A DNA stretch of 64,000 nucleotides. Source: Rhodobacter sp. NTK016B (GTDB lineage Bacteria > Pseudomonadota > Alphaproteobacteria > Rhodobacterales > Rhodobacteraceae). Of this stretch, positions 1 to 7,653 are shown one piece after another. The notes below the pieces were generated by a model. It made no database searches. It was not told where the DNA came from and was given only the letters and a program-made list of their open reading frames with translations. The translations under genes were made by a program, and so were the position numbers. The DNA lies in NCBI RefSeq assembly GCF_017303295.1, contig NZ_JAFKOK010000011.1, positions 1 through 64,000 on the forward strand, in the 5' to 3' direction. Each line of letters begins with the position of its first letter. The stretch's first letter is position 1.

Positions 1-2
1 CT

Positions 3-62
3 TCAGAGCCAGACAGTTTCAATGTCGATCCGATCCACCAGTTGCCGGGACTGAACACCTAG
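3..62 (+). CDS. Possible C-terminal tail of a gene entering from the left
   Basis: One frame is open from the window edge to a TAG at 60-62 and encodes 19 residues ending HQLPGLNT. The stop sits about 30 bases before a GC-rich hairpin, as expected for a gene end. The tail is too short to assign a family, and an open run of this length can occur by chance. Confidence 0.3.
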   Translation, partial: SEPDSFNVDPIHQLPGLNT

Positions 63-90
63 AAAGGCGCGACGGTTTGAGCGGGGAATC

Positions 91-142
91 GGGGGCTTCG
101 CGCCCCCGGACCCCCGCGGAGTATTTCCAACAAAGTGAAAGA
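91..142. terminator. GC hairpin with GAGTATTT tail, Rhodobacterales-type intergenic element
   Basis: GGGGGC (91-96) pairs with GCCCCC (102-107) around a 5-base loop. It is followed by GGACCCCCG and then GAGTATTTCC and an A-rich stretch. From memory, this arrangement recurs between genes in Rhodobacter, Paracoccus and Roseobacter genomes, often at gene ends. Here it would terminate a rightward gene ending near 62. No second copy was seen in the window. The remaining 143-317 holds no convincing gene, only the leader of the BKACE gene. Confidence 0.5.
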
Positions 143-317
143 CGCGGGGAGGGCGCGCGGGGTCGGCAGGTTGTGCTTGATCGCGCGCGGCGCCGTGGCA
201 TGGTCATCATGCTTTTCGCGCCACGCGGTCTCTGGGGGTTTCTGCGTGACCGCTGGGGCGTTGAACTTTTCCCGCTCAGCCGTCGTGTGAGCGGCCTTGC
301 CAAGAAGGAGGCCTGAC

Positions 318-1250
318 ATGGCCCGCAAACCCAAGACCATCATCACCTGCGCCCTGACCGGGGCGATCCATACGCCCACCATGTCGGACGCCCTGCCTTA
401 CACCTATGACCAGATCGCCGAGCAGGCGATCGCTGCGGCCGAGGCCGGGGCCGCGATCCTGCATCTGCACGCGCGCAACCCCGAAACCGGCGCGCCCTCG
501 ATCAACCCCGACGATTTCGCGCCCTTCCTCGCGCGGATCAAGCAGGCGACGAATGCGGTGGTGAACATCTCGACCGGCGGCTCGCTGACCGCTTCGATCC
601 AGGAGCGGATCGCGCCCGCGAAGACCTTCTCGCCCGAGATGTGCTCGATGAACATGGGGTCGCTGAATTTCAGCTTTCACGGGCTGGCGGCGCGCTACAG
701 CGAGTGGAAATTCGACTGGGAGAAGGATTACGTCGAGGGCTCGGAAGGCAATATTTTCCGCAACACGTTCCGGGACATCAAGGAAGCGGCCCAGACGCTG
801 GCGCCGCACGCGATCAAGTTCGAGCACGAGATCTACGATGTGGGCCATCTCTACAACCTGAAATTCATGATGGATCAGGGGCATTTCAAGGCGCCGATCT
901 TCCTGCAATTCGTGCTGGGGATCCTTGGGGGGATCGGCGCGGATGTCGAGAACCTCGTGTTCCTGAAGCGCACCGCCGACAAGCTGTTCGGCGATCAGTA
1001 CCGCTGGTCGGTTCTGGCGGCGGGGGCGGCGCAGATCCCGATGGCGGTGACGGCCAGCCAGATGGGCGGGCATGTGCGCGTCGGTCTGGAGGACAGCCTG
1101 TTCATCTCGCGCGGGGCACTGGCGGAATCGAACGCCCAGCAGGTCGCCAAGATCCGCCGTCTGGTCGAGGAGCTCGGCCATGAAATCGCCACGCCGGACG
1201 AGGCGCGCGCGATCCTCGCGCTGAAAGGCGGCGATCAGGTAGCGTTCTGA
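318..1250 (+). CDS. BKACE family (3-keto-5-aminohexanoate cleavage enzyme-like) protein
   Basis: A 310-residue TIM-barrel enzyme of the BKACE (DUF849) family. These zinc enzymes condense a beta-keto acid with acetyl-CoA and split it into acetoacetate and a CoA ester. The zinc-binding pair is visible as HLH at residues 49-51, and a TGGS motif lies near residue 90. The ATG at 318 is chosen over an in-frame ATG at 297 because AAGGAGG lies just before it and the family normally begins with a short K-rich stretch before the first strand. It stands alone, with no acyl-CoA partner gene next to it, so the keto-acid substrate cannot be read from context. Length is normal for the family. Family assignment is secure; substrate is unknown. 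Confidence 0.93.
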   Translation: MARKPKTIITCALTGAIHTPTMSDALPYTYDQIAEQAIAAAEAGAAILHLHARNPETGAPSINPDDFAPFLARIKQATNAVVNISTGGSLTASIQERIAPAKTFSPEMCSMNMGSLNFSFHGLAARYSEWKFDWEKDYVEGSEGNIFRNTFRDIKEAAQTLAPHAIKFEHEIYDVGHLYNLKFMMDQGHFKAPIFLQFVLGILGGIGADVENLVFLKRTADKLFGDQYRWSVLAAGAAQIPMAVTASQMGGHVRVGLEDSLFISRGALAESNAQQVAKIRRLVEELGHEIATPDEARAILALKGGDQVAF

Positions 1251-1316
1251 CACGCGGCTTGCAGCGAGTGACAGGGCGACCGGCGGCACGATCGGCAGCA
1301 TGCCCGGCGGGGCGGA

Positions 1317-1730
1317 TCAGGCCATAAGCGTTTGCTGATGCGACAGTCGCAGCCAGCCGCCCGCGTCGCTGAGATAGGTCGAGGCGCACAGGACGCGATA
1401 CAGAGGCTGGTCGGGCTTCTCTGCCGTGGCGCGATAGCTGAGGATGACAACGTCGCCGCATTCCGTTGCCCGGCGCTCGGCCATGATGATTGATTGCCAT
1501 CCGCCTCGTCGCTTGGCGCCGTGCCAGATCGTGTCGCCCTCAAGAATGCCGGGCGGATAGGGAACGATCATGATCGCGTTGTTTGCCATTGTCGCGCGCA
1601 CGCTTTCGGTGTCGCCGGTCCAGAAACGCTGTTCCAGGTCCCACAGGATCTTCTGATCCAGCGGTGAGGGCAGTCCCGATCTATGCGCGGCATGGTCGAG
1701 GGCGGTGCTCCGTGTGGGGTACGGCGTCAT
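1317..1730 (-). CDS. SnoaL/DUF4440-like small protein
   Basis: A 137-residue protein with the layout of the NTF2-like cone fold: an N-terminal helix (ILWDLEQRFWTGD) followed by strands containing MIVPYPPGILEG, VVILSYRATAE and a final LRLSHQQT strand. SnoaL/DUF4440 proteins are small ligand-binding proteins or isomerases, and several have no assigned reaction. Its ATG directly abuts the TGA of the upstream gene (stop at 1731-1733), so the two are probably translationally coupled. No catalytic residues can be assigned with confidence. Confidence 0.78.
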   Translation of the reverse strand: MTPYPTRSTALDHAAHRSGLPSPLDQKILWDLEQRFWTGDTESVRATMANNAIMIVPYPPGILEGDTIWHGAKRRGGWQSIIMAERRATECGDVVILSYRATAEKPDQPLYRVLCASTYLSDAGGWLRLSHQQTLMA

Positions 1731-2144
1731 TCAGACGCCGCCCCATGTGCCGGAAAACACAAGCTCGAGCAGGATCATCGTCACGATGGCCGCGGTCAGG
1801 AGGATTGCGGGCGAAAAGGTCAGTTTCCTGCGCGTGTCGTCGCCTTCCGCGCTGGCCGGTGCGGACCCCGGAAGCAGAGGGGCGAGCTTACGCGCGACCT
1901 CGCTATTGCCGGTCGCAAGCGCGGGGACGTCGCGGCACCGCGACAACAGCATCCCCAGGCGCGACACCGCCGCGTCGCGGCGCGAGGCGGCGAGCCCTGC
2001 GGCCTCTTCCCACGGATCGAGATTCAGCCGCGCCAGCACCGATAGCATGGTCACCTTGGCGCCGTTCATGTCTTCACCGACCGAGGCGAAGAGAAACCGC
2101 TCGAAGGCGGGGTCGTTGGGGTTCAGCGGGCTTGTCACGGACAT
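1731..2144 (-). CDS. Small protein with C-terminal membrane anchor
   Basis: A 137-residue protein not assigned to a named family. The N-terminal 100 residues look soluble and helical. A single hydrophobic segment (ILLTAAIVTMILLELVF) near the C-terminus suggests a tail anchor with the bulk in the cytoplasm. The ATG at 2144 is preferred to an upstream in-frame GTG at 2156 because an AAGGTGG lies 8 bases before it. It is the first gene of a two-gene leftward unit with the SnoaL-like gene and abuts it without a gap. Function unknown. Confidence 0.7.
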   Translation of the reverse strand: MSVTSPLNPNDPAFERFLFASVGEDMNGAKVTMLSVLARLNLDPWEEAAGLAASRRDAAVSRLGMLLSRCRDVPALATGNSEVARKLAPLLPGSAPASAEGDDTRRKLTFSPAILLTAAIVTMILLELVFSGTWGGV

Positions 2145-2501
2145 GGTCGTTTCCACCTTCTATGGCGCTTCGGATCGCGGTATGGCGGAAGAAACGGAAA
2201 GTCCTTCGCCGGGCGCGGCCAAAGGAACTTTGGTTGCATCCAGTCTTAGCGCAGTCACGCGCTGTGCAGGCTGACGCAGATCAGTCTGACGCCCCGCTAT
2301 CTTGCTGTTTTCTTGCTCTCGCGATGCGGTTTCGGTCCGGGTTGGCGCGGCTGTCATTGATAGCTGCGCTAACATGGGTCAGCCCGCGTCGCCCGGTCGC
2401 CCGTTATAAGCGGCCATACCAGCAGGCCGGGTCGTCTTTGCCGTAAATCGGCGCAAGGTGGGCCCGGTGACGGCCCCCTGCACGCAGCACGGAGACCAGC
2501 G
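2145..2501. other. Divergent intergenic region, no gene supported
   Basis: This 357-base region separates the leftward 1317-2144 pair from the rightward 2502-3151 pair, so both promoters should lie here. A leftward open frame at 2160-2375 encodes a 71-residue, polar, low-complexity peptide with no recognisable domain and no clear ribosome binding site, and I do not call it a gene. No clear inverted repeat was found. Confidence 0.5.
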
Positions 2502-2810
2502 ATGGCCATGCGCTCGACCACGACGACTGTAACCTTCGATCACCCGTTCTTTCTGTCCGGCTATCCGGACGAATTGCCCGCCGGCACGTACGACGTGATC
2601 GTCGAGGAAGAGCGTCTGGAAGGCCTGAGCTTCGAGGCCTATCGCAAGACGGCGACCTATCTGGCCGTGAACGGCAGGGGTCGCATGGCGGGGCGCTCTG
2701 AGCTGCGCGCGATCAGCGAACGCGATCTGGACATGGCGCTGGGCTTTGACCGGAAATCCACCACCGACCATAGCGAGGCGGCGCTTTCCCCGTCAGAGGA
2801 TATGAAATGA
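2502..2810 (+). CDS. Conserved small protein, unknown function
   Basis: A 102-residue soluble protein. The core resembles a small beta-rich domain (VTFDHPFFLSGYPDELPAGTY, then a segment ending in ATYLAV). No signal peptide or membrane segment. A GGAG lies 8 bases before the ATG at 2502; an ATG at 2508 is an alternative start. Its last bases overlap the next gene by four (ATGA at 2807-2810), the usual sign of coupled translation. Proteins of this shape occur widely in alphaproteobacteria without assigned function. Confidence 0.72.
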   Translation: MAMRSTTTTVTFDHPFFLSGYPDELPAGTYDVIVEEERLEGLSFEAYRKTATYLAVNGRGRMAGRSELRAISERDLDMALGFDRKSTTDHSEAALSPSEDMK

Positions 2811-3151
2811 ACACTCCCGAATGGATCAAACCCGCGCTTTATGGCGCTGTCGCCGGTGCGATCGTTGTTGGCGTCGTCGGGTTTACCTGGGGCGGCTGGG
2901 TGACTGGCGGCACGTCGAGCGAGAGGGCCATGACCATGGCCCATGACGATGTCGTCGCCGCCATGGTGCCCGTTTGCCTTGAAATGGCGCGCACTGATCC
3001 CGAGCGGGCGGCAAAGCTGGAACTGATCCGCGCTGCGTCGACCTATCAGCGGCGCGTCGTGCTGATGGAGACCGGATGGGCCACTGTCCCCGGAACCGAC
3101 GAGCCCGACCGCGACATTGCGCAAGCCTGTCTCGCAGAGCTTGAGCTGTAA
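2807..3151 (+). CDS. Small membrane-anchored conserved protein
   Basis: A 114-residue protein. Residues 8-33 form one hydrophobic, glycine-rich segment (ALYGAVAGAIVVGVVGF), so the N-terminus is a membrane anchor and the rest is probably periplasmic. Two cysteines (in PVCLEMA and QACLAE) flank the C-terminal domain and could form a disulfide. It is coupled to the preceding gene through an ATGA overlap. No recognised enzymatic motif. Confidence 0.75.
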   Translation: MNTPEWIKPALYGAVAGAIVVGVVGFTWGGWVTGGTSSERAMTMAHDDVVAAMVPVCLEMARTDPERAAKLELIRAASTYQRRVVLMETGWATVPGTDEPDRDIAQACLAELEL

Positions 3152-3332
3152 GCGCCTGCCGCGACCCGTCCCGCAGATCAGGCAGAACCGCCTTCGATCT
3201 GAGGGATGGGCGGGGCATTGCGGCCCTGAGAATCACGGCCTTTGCCTTTCCGCTTTCGGCGGGGGCAACGGCCGGGATTTTGCGGTATGCGCCGGGGGCG
3301 CACCGCGCGTGACTCCGGCGGGCCCGCTTTCC

Positions 3333-3590
3333 TCAGGGTTGGCTGAGGCCCGCGGGCGGAGTGCGCATCGGCGTCTCTGCTGCGATGATCTGGTTGATAA
3401 GCGCCGCGGCGGCCTTGTGCATTTCTGATTGGGGGCCGTTGAAGGAAGTGTTCTCATGCGTGGCCGCCGCGTCGCGGAGGATCCCCACGATCTCGTGCCC
3501 GGGCAGCAAGCCGCAGTCGTTTATCGCTAAAAGCAGGGACTCGCAGATGGAAAGGGCGGCCAGTCCTGCAGCGTCGCTTGACATAGACAT
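3333..3590 (-). CDS. Small helical protein, unknown function
   Basis: An 85-residue protein with a helical core (SICESLLLAINDCGLL, ILRDAAATHEN, AAALINQIIAAE) typical of small conserved proteins in Rhodobacterales. The ATG at 3590 is chosen because AAAGGA lies about 9 bases upstream. The frame stays open to an ATG at 3695, but that extension is basic and low in complexity, unlike a real N-terminus. It lies alone between the 2502-3151 pair and the Crp-type regulator. Function unknown. Confidence 0.65.
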   Translation of the reverse strand: MSMSSDAAGLAALSICESLLLAINDCGLLPGHEIVGILRDAAATHENTSFNGPQSEMHKAAAALINQIIAAETPMRTPPAGLSQP

Positions 3591-3736
3591 CCGATGGGGT
3601 CCTTTCAGCGTGTCGCGTTCCGGCAGCACGGCCCGACGCGTTCGCCCTTTTCGCATGAAGGGCCCGATGCCGGGCTGATCGAAAGCAGTCTGCACGTCGT
3701 TCCCGGCACTTTATCCGCTTATGAAAGGCGCGCGCC

Positions 3737-4471
3737 ATGGCCACGGCGGCACCAAGCCCGCTCACCCGCAAACTCTCGGCCTTTGTCGCCTTGTCGGAGG
3801 CCGAGCTTTCGGTGCTGGCGCGTCTGCACGGGCGGCGGCGGTCCTTTCTGGCCGGTCAGGATATGGCGCATCAGGGGCAGTCAGGTCAGGCCGCCTATAT
3901 CCTGTCGGCGGGCTGGGTGTGTTCCTACAAGATCCAGCCGGACGGCACGCGGCAGATCGTCGATTTTCAGGTGCCCGGCGATTTCCTCGGATTGCGCAGC
4001 GTATTGCTGCGCGCCTCTGACCACAGTTTCGAGCCTGTCATGGACATTCTGGCGGCTGAAGTCCTGACCAGCGATCTTCTTGACGCTTTCACGCAGACGC
4101 CGCGTCTTGCCACCGCGATTCTGTGGGCGGCATCGCGGGACGAGGCTATGGTGGTCGAGCACCTTGTCGGGATCGGTCGGCGCGACGCCGAGGCCCGCAT
4201 GGCGCATTTCCTGCTGGAACTGGCCTCGCGGCTGGCGCTGGTGGGTTTGGGCAGCAAAGAGGGCTACGCCTGCCCGCTCACGCAATACCACCTTGCCGAC
4301 GCGCTCGGGCTGAGTGCGGTCCATGTGAACCGCGTGCTGCGGCAATTGCGCGAAGCCGGTCTGGTGACCTTTCGGGACGGGCAGGTGACGATTCACGATT
4401 ATCGCGGGTTGGTCGATCTGGCAGAGTTCGATCCGGCCTATCTGGATCAGACCGGCCCGTTGCTGCGCTGA
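3737..4471 (+). CDS. Crp/Fnr family transcriptional regulator
   Basis: A 244-residue regulator with an N-terminal cyclic-nucleotide-binding-like beta barrel (about residues 20-130, with GQAAYILSAGWV and the PGDFLG turn) and a C-terminal winged helix (about 165-235, recognition helix around LADALGLSAVHVNRVLRQLRE). It lacks the cysteine set of oxygen-sensing FNR, so a haem, cyclic nucleotide or other ligand is more likely. AAAGG lies 8 bases before the ATG. It stands alone and could act on distant genes. Its nearest downstream neighbours are the MFS exporter and the GMC dehydrogenase operon, but no FNR box was recognised in those leaders. Confidence 0.92.
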   Translation: MATAAPSPLTRKLSAFVALSEAELSVLARLHGRRRSFLAGQDMAHQGQSGQAAYILSAGWVCSYKIQPDGTRQIVDFQVPGDFLGLRSVLLRASDHSFEPVMDILAAEVLTSDLLDAFTQTPRLATAILWAASRDEAMVVEHLVGIGRRDAEARMAHFLLELASRLALVGLGSKEGYACPLTQYHLADALGLSAVHVNRVLRQLREAGLVTFRDGQVTIHDYRGLVDLAEFDPAYLDQTGPLLR

Positions 4472-4625
4472 CGCGATCTCGCCACCGGCTTTCCGTCCTC
4501 CGCGCGCGCGTTATCCGTCCCCGAAGCGGATTTTCCATGCACCCGCTAACTGATGAGCAGACGTGCGCGGGGTGACCTCTTTGCGTCGTATCGAGACGCT
4601 CGCATGAAACAAACCGGCTGTTACA

Positions 4626-4650
4626 GTTGGCGGGACGGGTGTTCGCCAAC
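4626..4650. promoter_or_regulatory. Inverted repeat before the MFS gene
   Basis: GTTGGCG (4626-4632) and CGCCAAC (4644-4650) form a perfect 7-bp inverted repeat with an 11-base spacer, ending 14 bases before the start codon at 4665. It could be a repressor site or a leader hairpin near the ribosome binding site. No regulator can be named. Confidence 0.4.
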
Positions 4651-4664
4651 GGGAAGGTAGTCGC

Positions 4665-5930
4665 GTGATTCAGGTACTGTCCGGGGTCTGGGCCCTGCTG
4701 CTGGGTGTCGTGCTGATCATGCTGGGCAACGGCATGCATTTCACGCTCATCGGCCTGCGCGGCGGAATCGAGGGGTTCTCGGCGGGCGAACTTGCGGTCG
4801 TGACCTCTGGCTATTTCGCCGGTTTCCTTGCGGGCGCGCGCGTGAGCCCGATCATGATCCGGCGGGTCGGGCATGTGCGGGTCTTCGCGGCGCTCGGTAG
4901 CTTCATGTCGGCGGGTCTGATCGCCTTTCCGCTGGTGACCGAGCCGTGGATATGGACGATCCTGCGCGTGCTGATCGGCTTTTGCATGTCAGGCATTTAC
5001 GTGACGGCGGAAAGCTGGCTGAACGATGCTTCGACGAACGAAAACCGGGGCAAGGTGCTGGCCGCCTACATGATCGCGCAGACGCTGGGCATCATCGGCG
5101 CGCAGGCCCTGCTGACCCTGGGCGACGCGGCCTCGTCGGCCTTGTTTATCGGAGCGTCGATCTTCGTGTCGATTTCGTTCGCGCCGATCCTGCTGTCGGT
5201 ATCACCCGTCCCGGCAGCCGAGGTGGCCAGACCTATGCCGCTGCGCACGCTGTTCAACAGCTCACCCCTCGGCACCGTCGGGATCTTCTTTCTGGGCAGC
5301 GTCTACGCCACGCAATCGGGCATGGGCGCCGTCTTCGGGTCGCAGATCGCGCTGAGCGCGGCGCAGATTTCGCTGTTCGTGGCGATGCTTTTTGCCGGGG
5401 CGCTGGTCTTGCAATATCCCATCGGCTGGCTGTCCGACCGGATGGACCGGCGCAGGCTGATCTTCGGCGCGGCGGCTCTGGGCTTTGTCTGCTGCGGCCT
5501 TGCGTGGATGGCCGGGGACAATCTGTGGGCGCTGATGGCCGCCGCTTTCTTCGCCGGGGGCGTCACGACGCCGCTTTATGCTCTCTTTCTTGCCTATACC
5601 AACGACTCGCTTCCGGCCGAGGATATGCCGGCGGCCTCGGGCGGGCTGGTGCTGACCTTCGGGATCGGCGCCATTCTCGGGCCGCTGGCCACGGGCTGGG
5701 CGATGCAATCCCTTGGGCCGTACGCGTTCTGGCTGGTGCTTGGCGGGACTTTCGGCGTCATCGCGCTGTACGCGCTCTACCGCATGACCCAGCGCGCCGC
5801 AGCGCCGGTGAGCGAGACGGAAAGCTATCTCGGCGTTCTGCCAAGCGCGTCCCCTGTTGCCGTCGAAGCCGCAGGCGTCTGGGCCGCAGAACAAGCCGAA
5901 GAGCGCAAGGCGGCCGAGGACACGGCCTGA
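4665..5930 (+). CDS. MFS transporter, YcaD-like
   Basis: A 421-residue major facilitator with about 12 hydrophobic segments. The conserved cytoplasmic loop motif appears as GWLSDRMDRRRLIFG between segments 6 and 8. The start is a GTG at 4665, preceded by GGAAGG. The first membrane segment begins almost at once (VLSGVWALLLGVVLIML), so a later start would truncate it. Proteins of this type (UhpC/YcaD-like) are usually annotated as sugar or drug transporters without proof. It is followed by a hairpin and a small membrane protein gene. Confidence 0.9.
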   Translation: MIQVLSGVWALLLGVVLIMLGNGMHFTLIGLRGGIEGFSAGELAVVTSGYFAGFLAGARVSPIMIRRVGHVRVFAALGSFMSAGLIAFPLVTEPWIWTILRVLIGFCMSGIYVTAESWLNDASTNENRGKVLAAYMIAQTLGIIGAQALLTLGDAASSALFIGASIFVSISFAPILLSVSPVPAAEVARPMPLRTLFNSSPLGTVGIFFLGSVYATQSGMGAVFGSQIALSAAQISLFVAMLFAGALVLQYPIGWLSDRMDRRRLIFGAAALGFVCCGLAWMAGDNLWALMAAAFFAGGVTTPLYALFLAYTNDSLPAEDMPAASGGLVLTFGIGAILGPLATGWAMQSLGPYAFWLVLGGTFGVIALYALYRMTQRAAAPVSETESYLGVLPSASPVAVEAAGVWAAEQAEERKAAEDTA

Positions 5931-5944
5931 CAGCGGCCTGTCCT

Positions 5945-5973
5945 GCGCGCCACAGGGGCCGTACGTGGCGCGC
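5945..5973. promoter_or_regulatory. Stable hairpin between the MFS gene and the next gene
   Basis: GCGCGCCAC (5945-5953) and GTGGCGCGC (5965-5973) form a perfect 9-bp stem with an 11-base loop, 15 bases after the MFS stop. There is no T-run, so it is a weak or Rho-assisted terminator, an RNA-processing hairpin, or a protein site. Confidence 0.45.
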
Positions 5974-6049
5974 CATGAAACCAAACCGCGCGGCGGTGGT
6001 TGCCCCCGGTATCGTGCCCCGAAACCCGGCCCAGGGAGGTCCGCCCACC

Positions 6050-6673
6050 ATGCTGCAATTCCTGTCCGACCATATTCAGGTCGTGAACGCGGTGCTCAAC
6101 GCGGCGATGGTGGTGATCTGGGTCGTCTATCTGCAGATCTTCCTGATCAGCCATCGCCGCCAGTCGCGCAGTGTGATTCACATTGATCTGGGGGCGGCGA
6201 AGGGCGCGCAGTCGCGGTGTCTGGTCACCAATCTGAGTTCTGGCGCTCTGTATGTGCAGGGCATCGTCGCGGATCTGGTCCGCGACGATCATATGTCGCG
6301 CACCATCGTCACCGACCGTGACGAGATCAGCGAGGATGAGACCGACAACCCGATGTCGCGCACCAACCGGGGCACGCTGCAACCGGGGCAGACGGTCGAT
6401 ATCGGCTCGCTCAACGATCTGGTCCGGCGGGCGCGTATCCGGCTGGATGAGGAATGGTTCTTCGAGCAGATCGACAGCGTGACGATTTCGGTCGTTGCGA
6501 TCTCGGGTCAGGCCGAGCGGATCGTCGGTGCGTCCAAGACGTTCAGCGTCACAAGCGACGACGAGCGCGGCACGGTCTGGTTCAACGCGCGCAACGTGCT
6601 GACGAAACAGATGCGGCCGCTGCGCACGCGCGAGGAATTCAACAGCCTGCTGCGGGAAAGGAAGTTCCAGTAG
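6050..6673 (+). CDS. Membrane-anchored protein of unknown function
   Basis: A 207-residue protein. Residues 10-30 form one membrane span (NAVLNAAMVVIWVVYLQIFLI), and the rest is a soluble beta-rich domain with acidic patches. The ATG at 6050 follows AGGGAGGT at 6033-6040. The frame is open far upstream over the MFS gene, but that part is a shadow frame. It may share a transcript with the exporter, although a hairpin lies between them. No family recognised beyond its membrane-protein layout. Confidence 0.75.
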   Translation: MLQFLSDHIQVVNAVLNAAMVVIWVVYLQIFLISHRRQSRSVIHIDLGAAKGAQSRCLVTNLSSGALYVQGIVADLVRDDHMSRTIVTDRDEISEDETDNPMSRTNRGTLQPGQTVDIGSLNDLVRRARIRLDEEWFFEQIDSVTISVVAISGQAERIVGASKTFSVTSDDERGTVWFNARNVLTKQMRPLRTREEFNSLLRERKFQ

Positions 6674-6795
6674 CGCACGGGCTTTTGAAAGAAGTTGAAA
6701 AAAACAGGAACCCGGACGGCGGCGCCCGCGTTGACCCGCAGAGCGCCTGCGCGGTCAGACCGCGCCCAATAACTCTGATCACACCAGAGGAGCCC

Positions 6796-6840
6796 ATGCC
6801 TTTCCGGGGATTCGCTGCCATCGCGGGCGGCAATGCCTGA
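6796..6840 (+). CDS. Possible 14-codon leader peptide
   Basis: ATG at 6796 with AGAGGAG just upstream opens a 14-residue frame (MPFRGFAAIAGGNA) ending in TGA, about 120 bases before the GMC dehydrogenase operon. The good ribosome binding site is what draws attention. It could be a regulatory leader or chance. It is not PqqA-like, as there is no Glu/Tyr pair. Confidence 0.3.
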   Translation: MPFRGFAAIAGGNA

Positions 6841-6957
6841 TCGCGAAGACTTTTCAAAAAGCCCAAGGCGCGCAGTTTTTACCGTCGTCCTGAGCAGCCT
6901 TCCCTTCTGGCCGTCCCCGCCTTTCCAGCACGTTTCACGTCAGACGGAGGATGCCCG

Positions 6958-7650
6958 ATGACCCCCAGATTTCTTCATGCCACCCGACGCCGGTTTCTTG
7001 GCGGTACCGCATCGGTGGCGGCGCTTGCCAGCCTATCGATGCCGTTGCAGGCGCAGGAAAACCTTGTCCCGCTCGACGAATACGAACCCACGTTCCTGAA
7101 TGCCGCGGAGTGGGCCTTCATCATGGCCGCGACGGCGCGGATCATCCCCTCTGACGGGGACGGCCCCGGCGCGATCGAAACGCGGGTGCCGGTCTTTATC
7201 GACCGCCAGCTTGCAGGGCCGTTCGGTGCCGCCGCCGATCTCTATATGGAGGGGCCGTTCGACGTCGATGCGGACCCCAATCTGGGCATCCAGTCGCCGC
7301 TGACCCCGTCCGAGATCTACCGCGAGGGCATTGCCGCCTTTGACGCGTGGTGCGTGGATAATCAGGGCGGAAGCTTTGCCGACCTCGACGCGCAGGCGCA
7401 GGACGCCGCGCTGACCGCGTTGTCGCAGGGCGAACCTCAGCTGCGGCCCGAGCTGCTCGAATTCTGGTCGCTCTTGGTGCAGAACACCAAGGAAGGCTAT
7501 TTCGCGGACCCGATGTATGGCGGCAATGCCGGGATGCAGGCATGGCTCTATATCGGCTATCCGGGCGCGCGCGCCAATTATCTCGAATGGGTGGGCCGGA
7601 ACGAAGAATACCGCCTCGGCCCCGTCAATATCGCCGGCGAGAGGGCCTGA
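6958..7650 (+). CDS. Gluconate 2-dehydrogenase-type small (gamma) subunit, Tat-exported
   Basis: A 230-residue protein of the gluconate 2-dehydrogenase subunit 3 family. It opens with a twin-arginine signal (RRRFLGG, then a hydrophobic stretch to SMPLQA, probable cleavage before QE). In known FAD-dependent membrane dehydrogenases this small subunit binds the GMC flavoprotein in the cytoplasm and carries it through the Tat system. It is first in a three-gene operon, 3 bases before the flavoprotein gene. ACGGAGG lies just before the ATG. The substrate of the complex need not be gluconate. Confidence 0.93.
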   Translation: MTPRFLHATRRRFLGGTASVAALASLSMPLQAQENLVPLDEYEPTFLNAAEWAFIMAATARIIPSDGDGPGAIETRVPVFIDRQLAGPFGAAADLYMEGPFDVDADPNLGIQSPLTPSEIYREGIAAFDAWCVDNQGGSFADLDAQAQDAALTALSQGEPQLRPELLEFWSLLVQNTKEGYFADPMYGGNAGMQAWLYIGYPGARANYLEWVGRNEEYRLGPVNIAGERA

Positions 7651-7653
7651 ACC

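Noticed and set aside
77-316. Rightward 79-residue frame at the left edge
   Set aside because: It runs through the GC hairpin element and the ribosome binding site of the BKACE gene, so it is not a credible gene.
2160-2375. Leftward 71-residue frame
   Set aside because: No ribosome site or family; composition resembles random GC-rich sequence. Possible but unsupported.
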